This document shows positions 1-8,218 of a DNA stretch of 64,000 nucleotides, in pieces (position 1 is the stretch's first letter; each line of letters begins with the position of its first letter). Below the pieces are notes generated by a model. It was not told the origin of the DNA. It worked only from the letters and a program-made list of their open reading frames with translations, and made no database searches. Both the position numbers and the translations under genes were made by a program. Origin of the DNA: Amycolatopsis japonica (GTDB taxonomy: Bacteria > Actinomycetota > Actinomycetes > Mycobacteriales > Pseudonocardiaceae); NCBI RefSeq assembly GCF_000732925.1, contig NZ_CP008953.1, forward strand, positions 8,301,001-8,365,000. The letters are read 5' to 3'.

Positions 1-596
1 GCAGCCTGGAGATCCTGCGTGGCGGGACCCGGCACGTGCTGGGCGCGAACGTGGGCAACAACAACAGCACCTGCATCGGCATCGAGAACGAGGGCCTCTA
101 CAGCAAAGAGGACGTCACGCCCGCGCTCTGGGACTCGCTGGTGAAGCTGGTCGCGTACATCGCGTCGCAGTACGGGATCTCGCCGGAGTTCATCAAGGGA
201 CACCGGGACTTCAACTCGACCGAATGCCCGGGAACCGTGCTGTACAACCGGCTTCCCGAGCTGCGCACGGAGGTCGGCAAGCTGCTGGGCACCGCGTCGC
301 CCAAGGTGGACCTGCCGGAGTGGCCGCTGCTCAAACCCGGCGACTCCGGACCTCGCGTGCGGACGGCGCAGGAACTCCTGCGGGCACGCGGTTTCGCCGT
401 CCCGGTCGACGGCCTGTTCGGACAGTCCACAAAGGACGCGGTCGCCGCGGTGGCGGCCCGCAACGGGCTGGAGCGCGATACCTGCGGTGCGACGGCGGCG
501 ACCGACGAGACCGGGTTCCTCGGCTCCGACGTCTGGCCGCTCATCGTCGGCTCCGGCACCGATCCGCGGGCGCTGAAGGCACGACTCGCCGGCTGA
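1..596 (+). CDS. N-acetylmuramoyl-L-alanine amidase / PGRP-like protein with peptidoglycan-binding domain (5' end outside window)
   Basis: The reading frame is open from base 3, so the start lies upstream of the window. The visible part is the C-terminal half of an amidase_2/PGRP fold. It carries the segment GHRDFNSTECPG, whose His and Cys are typical zinc ligands of this family, followed by a PG_binding_1 domain (about the last 80 residues: LKPGDSGPRVRTAQELL, then VDGLFGQSTKDAV). Such proteins cleave the amide bond between MurNAc and the stem peptide in the cell wall. The 3' end overlaps the convergent MFS gene by 56 bases. Whether a signal peptide is present cannot be seen. Confidence 0.85.
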   Translation, partial: SLEILRGGTRHVLGANVGNNNSTCIGIENEGLYSKEDVTPALWDSLVKLVAYIASQYGISPEFIKGHRDFNSTECPGTVLYNRLPELRTEVGKLLGTASPKVDLPEWPLLKPGDSGPRVRTAQELLRARGFAVPVDGLFGQSTKDAVAAVAARNGLERDTCGATAATDETGFLGSDVWPLIVGSGTDPRALKARLAG

Positions 597-1695
597 CCAG
601 GAGCGGCGCGAGGATCAGCACGGCCGCGCACCACGGGAGCGACGACGTTCCCAGTGGCAGCAGCAGCCCGCCGACGAGGGCTCCCCCGGCGACGGCGCCG
701 TTCCAGGCCGCGATCGTGAGCGACTGGGCGGCGTCGGCCGTGGGGCCCGCGAGCAAGGCGGTGACGGCCTGGAACGCGGTCGGCGCGCCGCCGAATCCGA
801 GGCCCCACAAGGCCGCAGCGGCAAGCACGAGCCCGTGGACGCCGTCGCTGACCCCCAGCAGAACGATGGCGGCGGCCGTCACGGCGGAGCACGACACGAG
901 CACCGCGCGCGGACGGCTGTCGAGCGCGGAGCCGGCCGCGACCAGCCCGCCCACCGTGGCGCAGCCGAACACCAGCAGCACCGCGCCCAGCATCGGTGCC
1001 GCGTCGAGCCCGGCGAGCACCGGACCGATGTAGGTGTAGGCCACGTTGTGCCCCAACGAGAACAGCGCCACCGTCGCCAGTACGGGACGCATCCCTGGCA
1101 GCCTCGACGCGGCCAGCGGCCGGGTGGGCCGCGACGCTTCCGGGGGCACGGCGGGGACCACGGCGGAAACCCAGGCCAGCAACGGCACGGAGATCAGCGC
1201 CATCGCGGCGAAAGCCCAGCGCCAGTCGGCGAATTCACCGAGCGCGGTACCGGCGGGCACGCCCAGCGCGAAGCCGATCGGCGTGCCCGACATCGCGACG
1301 GCCAGTGCGCGCCCGGTGAGTCCCGGCGGGGCGAGCCGCATCGCGTAACCCGCGACGAGCGACCACATCACCCCGGTCAGCGCACCGGAAACCACCCGTG
1401 TCGCGAGGATCAGCGGGTACGACGAGGACACCGCGATCACCAGATTCGTCGCCAGGAAGCCGAAGATCAGCGCCAGGAGCAAGCGTTTGCGCGGCACCCG
1501 GAGGGTCGCGCCCGTGAGCGGGATGGCGGTGACCGCGGTCGTGATCGCGTAGACCGTCACCAGCTGCCCGGTGGCCGACGGCGAGACGCCCAGGTCCTCG
1601 GACATGCCCAGCAGCAGTCCGGCCGGGAGCACTTCGGTGAGGCAGCCGAGGAACACCGTGGTCGTCAGCGCGAGCAGCGCCGGGAGGGGCAGCAT
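541..1695 (-). CDS. MFS transporter (drug/arabinose efflux type)
   Basis: A 384-residue protein with about twelve hydrophobic segments, from the N-terminal LPALLALTTTVFLGCLTEVLP to the C-terminal helices, typical of DHA1/AraJ-like major facilitator exporters. The ATG at 1695 is preferred over the upstream in-frame start at 1821 because the extra 42 residues are Arg-rich and non-hydrophobic, and GGAAGAG precedes 1695. It should export a small molecule by proton antiport; the substrate is unknown. It is divergent from the M1-like gene at 1862, and the 167 bases between them hold a strong inverted repeat. The 3' end overlaps the convergent amidase gene. It could serve as exporter for the nearby cyclodipeptide genes, but that is only inference from position. 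Confidence 0.85.
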   Translation of the reverse strand: MLPLPALLALTTTVFLGCLTEVLPAGLLLGMSEDLGVSPSATGQLVTVYAITTAVTAIPLTGATLRVPRKRLLLALIFGFLATNLVIAVSSSYPLILATRVVSGALTGVMWSLVAGYAMRLAPPGLTGRALAVAMSGTPIGFALGVPAGTALGEFADWRWAFAAMALISVPLLAWVSAVVPAVPPEASRPTRPLAASRLPGMRPVLATVALFSLGHNVAYTYIGPVLAGLDAAPMLGAVLLVFGCATVGGLVAAGSALDSRPRAVLVSCSAVTAAAIVLLGVSDGVHGLVLAAAALWGLGFGGAPTAFQAVTALLAGPTADAAQSLTIAAWNGAVAGGALVGGLLLPLGTSSLPWCAAVLILAPLLVSRRVVPSAPADRCRSRR

Positions 1696-1743
1696 GCCTC
1701 GACGATCTCTTCCGCTGGGTGACGCGGATAGTCCCTGGCGGGT

Positions 1744-1781
1744 ATGCCGCGCGGTTATCGGCCGGGATAACCCGGCGGCAT
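1744..1781. promoter_or_regulatory. Inverted repeat, candidate operator between MFS gene and M1-like gene
   Basis: ATGCCGCGCGGTTATC (1744-1759) faces GATAACCCGGCGGCAT (1766-1781). The arms match at 14 of 16 positions and include a perfect GGTTATC-N6-GATAACC core. It sits upstream of both divergent genes. A near copy of the right arm (14/16) lies at 7759-7774, before the rhodanese gene, and a GGTTATG half-site lies at 6741 in the CDPS/LysR intergenic region. A LysR-type or similar dimer is a plausible binder; this is inference. Confidence 0.5.
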
Positions 1782-1861
1782 GACCGGCTGGCAGTGCCGC
1801 GCGCCGCGCGGACGTACGCACGATGACCGGGCACCCTCCCCGTTAGAGAGAAGGCTCGTTC

Positions 1862-3301
1862 ATGACCGTGCGGATTCGGTGGCAGGAGCCACTGTGCACC
1901 GCGTTGCTCGCCACCACGATGCTCGGCGCCTGCCCGGCTTCGGCGGTGGCCAAGCCGGCCCCCGGCAGCGACGGGTACGTGCACGTTTCACCCGACGGCA
2001 CCGTCCTCGGACCCGATCCTTACTACCCGAAGGACGGCAACGGCGGTTACGACGTCGACCGATACTCCCTCGCGTTGGACTACGCGCCGTACTCGATGTT
2101 CTTGAGCGGCAAGGCGACCATCACCGCGACCGCGACCCAGGAGCTGGACCGGTTCGACCTCGACCTGCGGGGTCTCACCGTCCGTTCGGTCACCGTCGAC
2201 GGTGTGGCCGCGACGTTCCGCCGGGAGGGTGAACACGAGCTGGTGATCACGCCACGGACCCCGTTGGCCAACGGTGCGCGGTTCACCGTGGTGGTCGGTT
2301 ACGACGGGCGTCCGGAACCGATCGCCACGGCGCGGGGACGGGTCGGCTGGCTGGCCACGTACGGCGATTCCGCCGTCGCCACCGGGCAGCCGCGTTCGGC
2401 GATGACCTGGTTCCCGGTCAACGGCACCGAAGTCGACAAGGCGACCCTGCGCGTCTCCGTCACCGTGCTGGACGAATTCTCCGTGCTGGGCAACGGTTTT
2501 CAGGTCTCCGACGTGCCCGCCGGCGTCGGGCGGCACACCGTCACCTGGTCTGAGGAAACCGCGCTCGCGCCGAGCACGGCGATGCTCGGCATCGGCCGCT
2601 GGGAGGTCGAGAGGATCACCCTTCCCGGTGGGCGGACCGCGATCAACGCCTACCACCCGTGCGCCGTGGACAAGCGGAAGATCGGCGGGCGGCTGCCGGA
2701 GGTCCTGGAATTCCTCACCGGGAAGTTCGGCGACTATCCGCAGTCGGCGGCGGGCGGGCTGTTCCTCGACCGCTCCCTCGGCTACACGCACGGCGCCCAG
2801 ACCAGGCCGGTGTACGGCCGCGCCGCCACGATCGCCGATCTGGTGTACGCGAGCGCGTACCAATGGTGGGGAGCCGGGGTGAGCGGCAAGATGTGGCGCG
2901 ACGCGCTGATGCCCGAGTCCATCGCGCGGTACGCGGTGTGGCTGTGGGACGAGAAGAACGGCGTCGATCCGGATCGTCGCTACCGCGAGATGGTGGCGAA
3001 GGTGCGCGACGACGCGGCTTTCTGGGCGCCGAAGCTCACCGATCCGGGCAAGGGCACCGAATTCGCGCCGACGGCCAAAGCGGTGCTGATGGTGCACGCG
3101 CTGCGCCGTCTCGTCGGCGACGACGCGTTCTTCCAGATCCTGGCGGGCTTCCCGGTGATCAATCCGCAGGGAAACCAGAACTGGCACGACTTCGAGCTCT
3201 ACGTCTCCGCGATGACGCAACGTGATCTCGGCGAGTTCAACCACGCCTGGCTGGACGGCACGGTGCGGCCGCCGGACTCGCTGCTCTTTCCGGGGAGCTG
3301 A
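1862..3301 (+). CDS. M1 metallopeptidase-like lipoprotein lacking the zinc-binding motif (probable pseudoenzyme)
   Basis: A 479-residue paralogue of the M1 peptidases at 9431 and 20614, sharing the N-terminal signature YYPKDGNGGYDVD and colinear throughout. The N-terminus ends in a lipobox-like LGAC, so it is probably a secreted lipoprotein. Where the paralogues have HExxH (HETAH, HENAH), this protein has YASAY (residues 329-333); both zinc histidines and the catalytic Glu are gone. The distal Glu ligand position is still Glu (E352). The substrate-binding LET(Q/L) segment of the paralogues is also altered, to HGAQ. The frame is intact over 1.4 kb, so this is not an ordinary decayed pseudogene. 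It may bind peptides or a partner without cleaving. A strong dyad lies upstream. Confidence 0.85.
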   Translation: MTVRIRWQEPLCTALLATTMLGACPASAVAKPAPGSDGYVHVSPDGTVLGPDPYYPKDGNGGYDVDRYSLALDYAPYSMFLSGKATITATATQELDRFDLDLRGLTVRSVTVDGVAATFRREGEHELVITPRTPLANGARFTVVVGYDGRPEPIATARGRVGWLATYGDSAVATGQPRSAMTWFPVNGTEVDKATLRVSVTVLDEFSVLGNGFQVSDVPAGVGRHTVTWSEETALAPSTAMLGIGRWEVERITLPGGRTAINAYHPCAVDKRKIGGRLPEVLEFLTGKFGDYPQSAAGGLFLDRSLGYTHGAQTRPVYGRAATIADLVYASAYQWWGAGVSGKMWRDALMPESIARYAVWLWDEKNGVDPDRRYREMVAKVRDDAAFWAPKLTDPGKGTEFAPTAKAVLMVHALRRLVGDDAFFQILAGFPVINPQGNQNWHDFELYVSAMTQRDLGEFNHAWLDGTVRPPDSLLFPGS

Positions 3302-3367
3302 ACGACGTCGTGAGTGGTGAGGACGGTGGGGTTGCCGTGCCTGGGCCCGGTACCGCCCTGGCGATCA

Positions 3368-3422
3368 TGTCGCGAAAGCCACTTTCGAGACGTCTGATGT
3401 CCCGAAAGTGGCTTTCGCGACA
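3368..3422. repeat. Palindromic intergenic element, family A
   Basis: Perfect 19-base arms (TGTCGCGAAAGCCACTTTC at 3368-3386 and its reverse complement at 3404-3422) around a 17-base loop. A near-identical copy, loop included, lies at 10942-10994; short versions lie at 3567-3589 and 42237-42259. It is one of three hairpins in the 369-base gap between the convergent genes ending at 3301 and 3671. No gene is seen in this gap. Confidence 0.9.
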
Positions 3423-3473
3423 CATCGCCGGTGGTTCTCTTGAGGGGTGGTGCTCGCGGGCGGGGTCGGCGGT

Positions 3474-3526
3474 GGGGCGAAGGCTCCCTTCGCCGCGTCT
3501 AATCCGGTGAAGGGAGCCTTCACCCC
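3474..3526. repeat. Palindromic intergenic element, family B (GAAGG..CCTTC)
   Basis: GGGGCGAAGGCTCCCTTC (3474-3491) pairs with GAAGGGAGCCTTCACCCC (3509-3526), with one wobble. Related GTGAAGG/CCTTCAC hairpins lie at 17234, 57354 and 60227. The position between convergent genes suits a bidirectional terminator. Confidence 0.8.
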
Positions 3527-3566
3527 GTCACCCACCCGCGCCGACCACCCCGCTGCCAGCGCCCGT

Positions 3567-3589
3567 GTCGCGAAACCCACTTTCGCGAC
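3567..3589. repeat. Short family A palindrome
   Basis: GTCGCGAAA, a five-base loop CCCAC, then TTTCGCGAC. It equals the outer half of the longer family A elements at 3368 and 10942 and resembles 42237-42259. Confidence 0.75.
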
Positions 3590-3670
3590 GCGTTCGACAG
3601 GTGGAAGAGCGCGGTGACCCCTTGGTGTCCCTTGTGGACGGTAGGCCGCGCACAACACGCCACCTTTGCC

Positions 3671-4651
3671 TCACCACTCACGAGGCCCGGCCAGGTATTC
3701 CGCGTAGACGGGCGCCGTCCGCGCCTCCGCCCAGTAAGCGTCGACCACCGCGGAGAGCAGCTCTTCCCGCCGCCCCGCCACAAAGGTCTCCTTGTTCCAG
3801 GCGAGAACATGCCTGCGCGGCAACACATCCCCGCGCAGCGGCCGCGTCACGACGCCGTGGTCGCCCGGATCGCAGATCGGCTGGGACAGCCCGATCGCGC
3901 CCGCTTTGACCACCAACAGTGCCACCTGCTGCGAAGTCACCTGATGGGTGAACGACGGCGTGAAACCGTGCCGCGCGCAGGTGTCGGCGAAGTACTTGGT
4001 GAACGTGGCCGCCGATGAATCGGACACCATCACCCACGATTCGTCCCGCAGGTCGCACAGGTCGACGACCTTCTCCCGCGCCAGCGGATGGAAAGCCGGC
4101 AGGAGGACGAAGGTCGGCTCGGTCACCACCACCGCGGTGTCCACGTTCGCGGGGATTTCGAGCTCGTAACCCGGATAGTCCTTGACCAGCGCCAATTCCG
4201 CGCGCCGCTGGGCCAGCAGCGGCAACAGCCGCTCGGGATGGTCGTCGTGCACGACCTGTACCTCGGAGACCTCCGGCCACAACCGGGTCACCAGCGACGG
4301 AAGACAAGCCACCAGCGCACTGGCCACCGCGGCCACTCGGACCACGGCCGGCGGACCGCTGGGGCAGACGCGCTGCTCGATGTCTTCGAGCAGTTTGTCC
4401 AGCTGTGGCAGCAAAGCGGCCGTGCGGCGCAACAGCAGCTCCCCCATCGGAGTCGGTGTCACGCCGCCTTCGCACCGGTCGAACAGCTGGTAGCCCAGCA
4501 TGTTCTCCAGCCGTTTGAGTTGCGCGGAAACCGCGGGCTGGGTGACGCCCAGCGCGATCGCGGCACGGGAAAGGCTGCCCGTGTCCGCGATCGCCCGGAT
4601 CACCCGCAGGTGGTGGACATCCAGCTGTACGACGTCGAACTCCTTTGTCAC
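3671..4651 (-). CDS. LysR-type transcriptional regulator, last gene of the CDPS operon
   Basis: 326 residues. The N-terminal winged HTH (LDVHHLRVIRAIADTGSL, then TQPAVSAQLKRLE) is followed by a LysR substrate-binding domain. Its start GTG (4651) overlaps the TGA of the permease as GTGA, so the two are translationally coupled. This places the regulator in the cyclodipeptide synthase operon, as a probable local regulator responding to a pathway metabolite (inference). A second LysR gene with the same HTH layout (VRHLRVICEIAAAGSL) is transcribed divergently from 6810. The gene ends in a region of palindromes. Confidence 0.9.
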   Translation of the reverse strand: MTKEFDVVQLDVHHLRVIRAIADTGSLSRAAIALGVTQPAVSAQLKRLENMLGYQLFDRCEGGVTPTPMGELLLRRTAALLPQLDKLLEDIEQRVCPSGPPAVVRVAAVASALVACLPSLVTRLWPEVSEVQVVHDDHPERLLPLLAQRRAELALVKDYPGYELEIPANVDTAVVVTEPTFVLLPAFHPLAREKVVDLCDLRDESWVMVSDSSAATFTKYFADTCARHGFTPSFTHQVTSQQVALLVVKAGAIGLSQPICDPGDHGVVTRPLRGDVLPRRHVLAWNKETFVAGRREELLSAVVDAYWAEARTAPVYAEYLAGPREW

Positions 4652-5967
4652 GAACGGGTTTTCGACCCGCCGGAAGAAGTCGTGGCCGCGGGAACCGCCG
4701 CGACCGTGGTCCGTCTGCCGAGAAGAACATACAGCAGAAAAGCCGCGAAAACGGAGTTCACCGTGGGGATTCCCCACGGCAGCCAGACCCCCACCGCCGC
4801 CCCGGCCGCCCAGCAGATCAGCGCGGCGGGAACCCAGGACGGGCAGGTGGGCGGCAGTTCCCCCGACGCACGGGTGGCGTCCAGCTCCGGTTTCCAGCGC
4901 CGGACCACGTAGTACTCGGCGATCACCACCCCCGCCACCGGCGGCGTGAGCACGCCGACCCACGTCAGGAAGGTGGTGAAGTGGTCGAGGATGCCGATCG
5001 CGGAGAGCACCGTGCCGAGGCCGCCGAGCAGCAGGGTCGCGGTGGTGCGGTCCAGCCGCCGGGACAGCAGCACCTGCACGGCGTTCACCAGTCCGAGCGA
5101 GGACGAATAGAGGTTCCAGTCGTTGATCTTCAGGATCGCGGTGACCAGGATCAGCGTGCCGAGCACCCCGGACGACGAGGTGATGATCCCGACCACGTCG
5201 GCGCTTTTCGCCGCGTGCGCGAGCAGCACCCCGATCAGGCCGATCAGGTACTGGCCGAGGGTGACGCTGACCAGGGTCTGTTTCACCACGTCGGACGCGG
5301 TCCGGTTGAACCGGGTCATGTCCGGCGTCATGATCGCGCCCATGATGAAGGCACCCGCCACCAGCGTGGTGCCCTGCGCCAGCGACATCGACGGCCCCGG
5401 CGGCGGCTCGGCCATCAGCGCGGGCAGCGAATGGTCGCCGAGCGCCGAGATGATCGAAAACCCCGCCAGCGCCAGGAAAGCGGGCACCGTCAGGTACGCC
5501 GTCCACGCCATCGCGTGGAAGCCGAACACGACGATCGCGGTGACCAGCGCGCCGCCCGCGAGCGCCCACACCCACACCGGCGGGCCGCCCATCAACGCGT
5601 GCAGACCGTGGGCGAAGACGTCGTTCTGCACCCCGAACCAGCCGGCCAGGCTCACCGTCATCAGGAGCCCGACCAGCGACGATCCGCCGGTGCCGAACCC
5701 GGCCCAGCGCGCGAGCACCGACGTCGAAAGCCCTTCCCGGGTGCCGGCGACCCCCATCAGGATGGTGATGATCTCCAGCAGCACGGAACCGATCGTGATG
5801 GCGAGGACCGCGTCCCAGAACGTCATCCCGAAACCCAGCACCGCGCCGAGCAGGAACTGATGGAACGAGGAAACCTGCCCGAACCGTTGCAGCGCGACGG
5901 AAACCCAGGAGTATCGGCGATCGGCGGGTACCCGGCGCAGGGAGAAGTCGTCGTGTTCCACGCTCAC
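4648..5967 (-). CDS. NCS1-family permease (cytosine/purine/hydantoin type)
   Basis: 439 residues with about twelve membrane helices and features of NCS1 transporters such as CodB and Mhp1 (for example the GAFIMGAIMTPDMTRFNRTA stretch). NCS1 proteins import nucleobases, hydantoins or related rings with sodium or protons. The GTG at 5967 is chosen because it overlaps the CDPS stop as GTGA; an in-frame GTG at 5961 is an alternative. The position between a CDPS and a LysR gene, with coupled starts on both sides, suggests it moves either a diketopiperazine or a nucleobase used to modify one. Hydantoins and diketopiperazines are chemically similar rings, which makes transport of the cyclodipeptide itself conceivable (inference). 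Confidence 0.85.
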   Translation of the reverse strand: MSVEHDDFSLRRVPADRRYSWVSVALQRFGQVSSFHQFLLGAVLGFGMTFWDAVLAITIGSVLLEIITILMGVAGTREGLSTSVLARWAGFGTGGSSLVGLLMTVSLAGWFGVQNDVFAHGLHALMGGPPVWVWALAGGALVTAIVVFGFHAMAWTAYLTVPAFLALAGFSIISALGDHSLPALMAEPPPGPSMSLAQGTTLVAGAFIMGAIMTPDMTRFNRTASDVVKQTLVSVTLGQYLIGLIGVLLAHAAKSADVVGIITSSSGVLGTLILVTAILKINDWNLYSSSLGLVNAVQVLLSRRLDRTTATLLLGGLGTVLSAIGILDHFTTFLTWVGVLTPPVAGVVIAEYYVVRRWKPELDATRASGELPPTCPSWVPAALICWAAGAAVGVWLPWGIPTVNSVFAAFLLYVLLGRRTTVAAVPAATTSSGGSKTRS

Positions 5968-6650
5968 TCCACGCGTTCTGGGACGGCTTGTTCGAGGACG
6001 ACGAAACCTTGGCCAGGCAACGGCCGCCACGAGAGTTCGCCGCGGTAGAGCCGTTCGAGGAAGCCGACCCGCTGGTGATAGGCGAACACGGAGCTTTCGA
6101 CACCGGCCACGGCGACGGTGCCGACGAACATCGGCAACTCGGCGAGGAAGTACCGGACCGCGCTGCGCAACTGGTCACGAGTGGGGTGTTCGCCTTCGGG
6201 CAGGCGCCGGTCCAGCACCCAGCCCGTGGCGCCGAGGCACTGCTCGGCGAACTCCGGATCGGTGGCGAACCGTTGGTGCGCCTCGGAAAGCAGGCCGAGG
6301 TACGCGCTGTCGGCCTCCAGCGCCGCGGCGTCCAGTATCAAGGTGTGCGGATCCGAAGGGCAGACCTGCTGTAGCGCGCGGACGATCTTGTTACGCGTGT
6401 AATTGCCCTGTCGTTGCGCCTTTTGCGCGGCGCGGACCGGGTCGTAACCGAGCGCTTCGAGGGTGAACGCGGACGGGCCGTCCGGGACGAAGAAATGGAA
6501 TCCCCGAAAGGCCGACATGGCCCAGCGGGCGAGATCGGCGATACGTTCCACCGTGAAATGGCTGTTGAACGGGCTGACGCCGAGACAAACGTGCTCGGCC
6601 CTCGCCAGCGGATCGGCGCAATGCTCCGTGAGTGGCAGTGGTCGCGGCAA
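5964..6650 (-). CDS. tRNA-dependent cyclodipeptide synthase (CDPS), NYH type
   Basis: 228 residues, the usual CDPS length. CDPSs use two aminoacyl-tRNAs to make a cyclic dipeptide (2,5-diketopiperazine), with a catalytic serine that carries the first aminoacyl group. The signature CLGVSPFNSHF places the nucleophile at Ser26 and the family Asn at Asn29. RYFLAELPMF supplies Tyr167 and Glu171 (AlbC Tyr178/Glu182), and SSVFAYHQ supplies Tyr191-His192 (AlbC Tyr202-His203). Asn, Tyr and His together put it in the NYH subfamily with AlbC. The start is TTG at 6650, with AGGAG five bases upstream. It is the first gene of a coupled operon with an NCS1 permease and a LysR regulator. No adjacent oxidase or P450 is seen. 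The amino-acid substrates cannot be read from the sequence by eye. Confidence 0.88.
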   Translation of the reverse strand: MPRPLPLTEHCADPLARAEHVCLGVSPFNSHFTVERIADLARWAMSAFRGFHFFVPDGPSAFTLEALGYDPVRAAQKAQRQGNYTRNKIVRALQQVCPSDPHTLILDAAALEADSAYLGLLSEAHQRFATDPEFAEQCLGATGWVLDRRLPEGEHPTRDQLRSAVRYFLAELPMFVGTVAVAGVESSVFAYHQRVGFLERLYRGELSWRPLPGQGFVVLEQAVPERVE

Positions 6651-6809
6651 GACGGCTCCTGATTCGCGTGATCTGCGGGGCGTCGACCGAACGTAGCCAC
6701 GGCACTCCTGCGCGGGTATTGCCGGCGAATGTTGTCACCGGGTTATGAGAAATCGGCTGTCTCTACTTTCGGGGGTGCCGGGCGCGAACCGGTCGCGGTA
6801 TACGAAGTC

Positions 6810-7763
6810 ATGGAGATTCAGGTTCGGCATCTTCGCGTGATCTGTGAGATCGCCGCCGCCGGCAGTCTCAATCGTGCCGCGGCCGGGCTGGGGCTCGGGC
6901 AACCCGCGCTCAGCCACCAGTTGCGCCGGATCGAGCGGATGGTCGGCGGCCCGCTGTTCCACCGCGACCAGCACGGGGTGCGGCCCACCGAACTCGGCGC
7001 CCTGATCCTGCGGCGGGCTCGGGCGATCGTGCTCACCTTCGACGAACTGGAGCACGACTTCCACCGTCAGGAACCCGAGACGGGCGAATCGATCCGGATC
7101 GGCTGGAACGACAGCGCCATCACGGGTTCACTGCTCGGCGGCCTGCGCGACCTGCGTCCCGGCGAGCCGTTCCGCACGCGCGCCGACACTTCGCGCACGC
7201 GGCTGCTCGCGCAGGTCGCGAACCGGGGCATCGACCTGGCGCTGATCATGATCTGCGGCCGTCGCGGTCTCCCCGTGCCGCCGGAAGTGCGGACGCTGAC
7301 GCTGGTCGAGGAGCCGTCTTTCGTCGCCATCCCCGCGGAACATCCGCTCGCCGGCGAAGAGGAGATCGAGCTCGCCGAACTCGCTGGGGAGGACTGGATC
7401 GTGTCGAGCGGCGGCGACGGCTGCCGGGTGGTGTTCCGCGAAATGTGTCTCGCGCACGGTTTCGATCCGCGGATCACCCACGACGTCGACATCGACACCG
7501 CACGGGAAGACCTGGTCAGCGGCGGGTACGGCGTCGGGCTGGTCCAGCCGACCCGGCCACCGGCGGACGGGCTGGCCATCCGGCCGCTGGCGGGCGCGCC
7601 GATGTGCGTGCGGCATGTGCTGGCGTGGCGGGAAGACGGTCCATGCGCGCACGGGGTCCCGGAACTCGCCACCGAGGCGAGGGCGGGCTATTGGCGGCTC
7701 GCCGAACGGACGGCGTCGTACCGCTCCTGGTTGCACCGCCACGGAAGGGTGGCCGCCGGATAA
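6810..7763 (+). CDS. LysR-type transcriptional regulator, divergent from the CDPS operon
   Basis: 317 residues. The N-terminal HTH (IQVRHLRVICEIAAAGSL, GQPALSHQLRRIERMVGG) is followed by a LysR substrate-binding domain ending near residue 300. The ATG at 6810 fits the family N-terminus; an in-frame ATG at 6729 would add 27 unrelated residues. Divergent orientation to the CDPS operon (159 bases between starts) is the classical arrangement for a LysR regulator of the opposite operon. The intergenic region has a GGTTATG half-site at 6741. The stop codon overlaps the GATAACC motif before the rhodanese gene. Confidence 0.9.
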   Translation: MEIQVRHLRVICEIAAAGSLNRAAAGLGLGQPALSHQLRRIERMVGGPLFHRDQHGVRPTELGALILRRARAIVLTFDELEHDFHRQEPETGESIRIGWNDSAITGSLLGGLRDLRPGEPFRTRADTSRTRLLAQVANRGIDLALIMICGRRGLPVPPEVRTLTLVEEPSFVAIPAEHPLAGEEEIELAELAGEDWIVSSGGDGCRVVFREMCLAHGFDPRITHDVDIDTAREDLVSGGYGVGLVQPTRPPADGLAIRPLAGAPMCVRHVLAWREDGPCAHGVPELATEARAGYWRLAERTASYRSWLHRHGRVAAG

Positions 7764-7781
7764 CCCCTCGGCATGCCGAGG
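7759..7781. promoter_or_regulatory. GATAACC motif plus perfect 16-bp palindrome upstream of the rhodanese gene
   Basis: GATAACCCCTCGGCAT (7759-7774) matches the right arm of the dyad at 1766-1781 at 14 of 16 bases. It overlaps the perfect palindrome CCTCGGCATGCCGAGG (7766-7781). It lies 75-97 bases before the rhodanese start and could be an operator for one of the LysR proteins. Confidence 0.4.
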
Positions 7782-7855
7782 CGGCACTAGAGCGTGTCCC
7801 GCGAGGCGTCCGACGATGTGAATCGTCAATCACGGTCGCCGAAAGAAGGGGCACC

Positions 7856-8206
7856 ATGCTGCCGTTGATCACCCGTACGGAACTGCTTTCCCGGATGGAG
7901 TCCGGTTCGGTGGTCGTGGTCGACACGATGCCGGTCGCCTATTTCGACAAGGAACATCTGCCGGAAGCGCGCAACATTCCGGGTTTCCCGTACGAACGGG
8001 CCGCCGAATTCACCGACCGGCTGGCACCCGTGGTGCTTCCGGACAAGGCCGCCGCGATCGTCGTCTATTGCGCGAACACGCCGTGCCGCAACAGTGAATT
8101 CGTCGGACGGCGGCTGCTGGAGCTCGGATACACGAACGTCCGCAAGTACCGCGAAGGCATCGAAGACTGGGTCGCGAACGATCTTCCGACCTGGTCTTCG
8201 TCCTGA
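7856..8206 (+). CDS. Rhodanese-like sulfurtransferase domain protein
   Basis: 116-residue single-domain rhodanese. The active-site loop is YCANTPCRNS with catalytic Cys72, and the segment KEHLPEARNIPGFPYE matches the family's conserved ExHIxGAxNIP region. AAGGGG precedes the ATG. It has no signal peptide, so it acts in the cytoplasm, moving sulfane sulfur or handling a persulfide. It is followed 12 bases later by an exported thioredoxin, so a sulfur or redox role shared between cytoplasm and cell surface is plausible. Confidence 0.88.
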   Translation: MLPLITRTELLSRMESGSVVVVDTMPVAYFDKEHLPEARNIPGFPYERAAEFTDRLAPVVLPDKAAAIVVYCANTPCRNSEFVGRRLLELGYTNVRKYREGIEDWVANDLPTWSSS

Positions 8207-8218
8207 AAGGAGATCGTC

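Noticed and set aside
541..1821. Longer MFS protein starting at 1821
   Set aside because: The extra residues are Arg/Ala-rich, the dyad and promoter region would fall inside the gene, and a better ribosome site precedes 1695.
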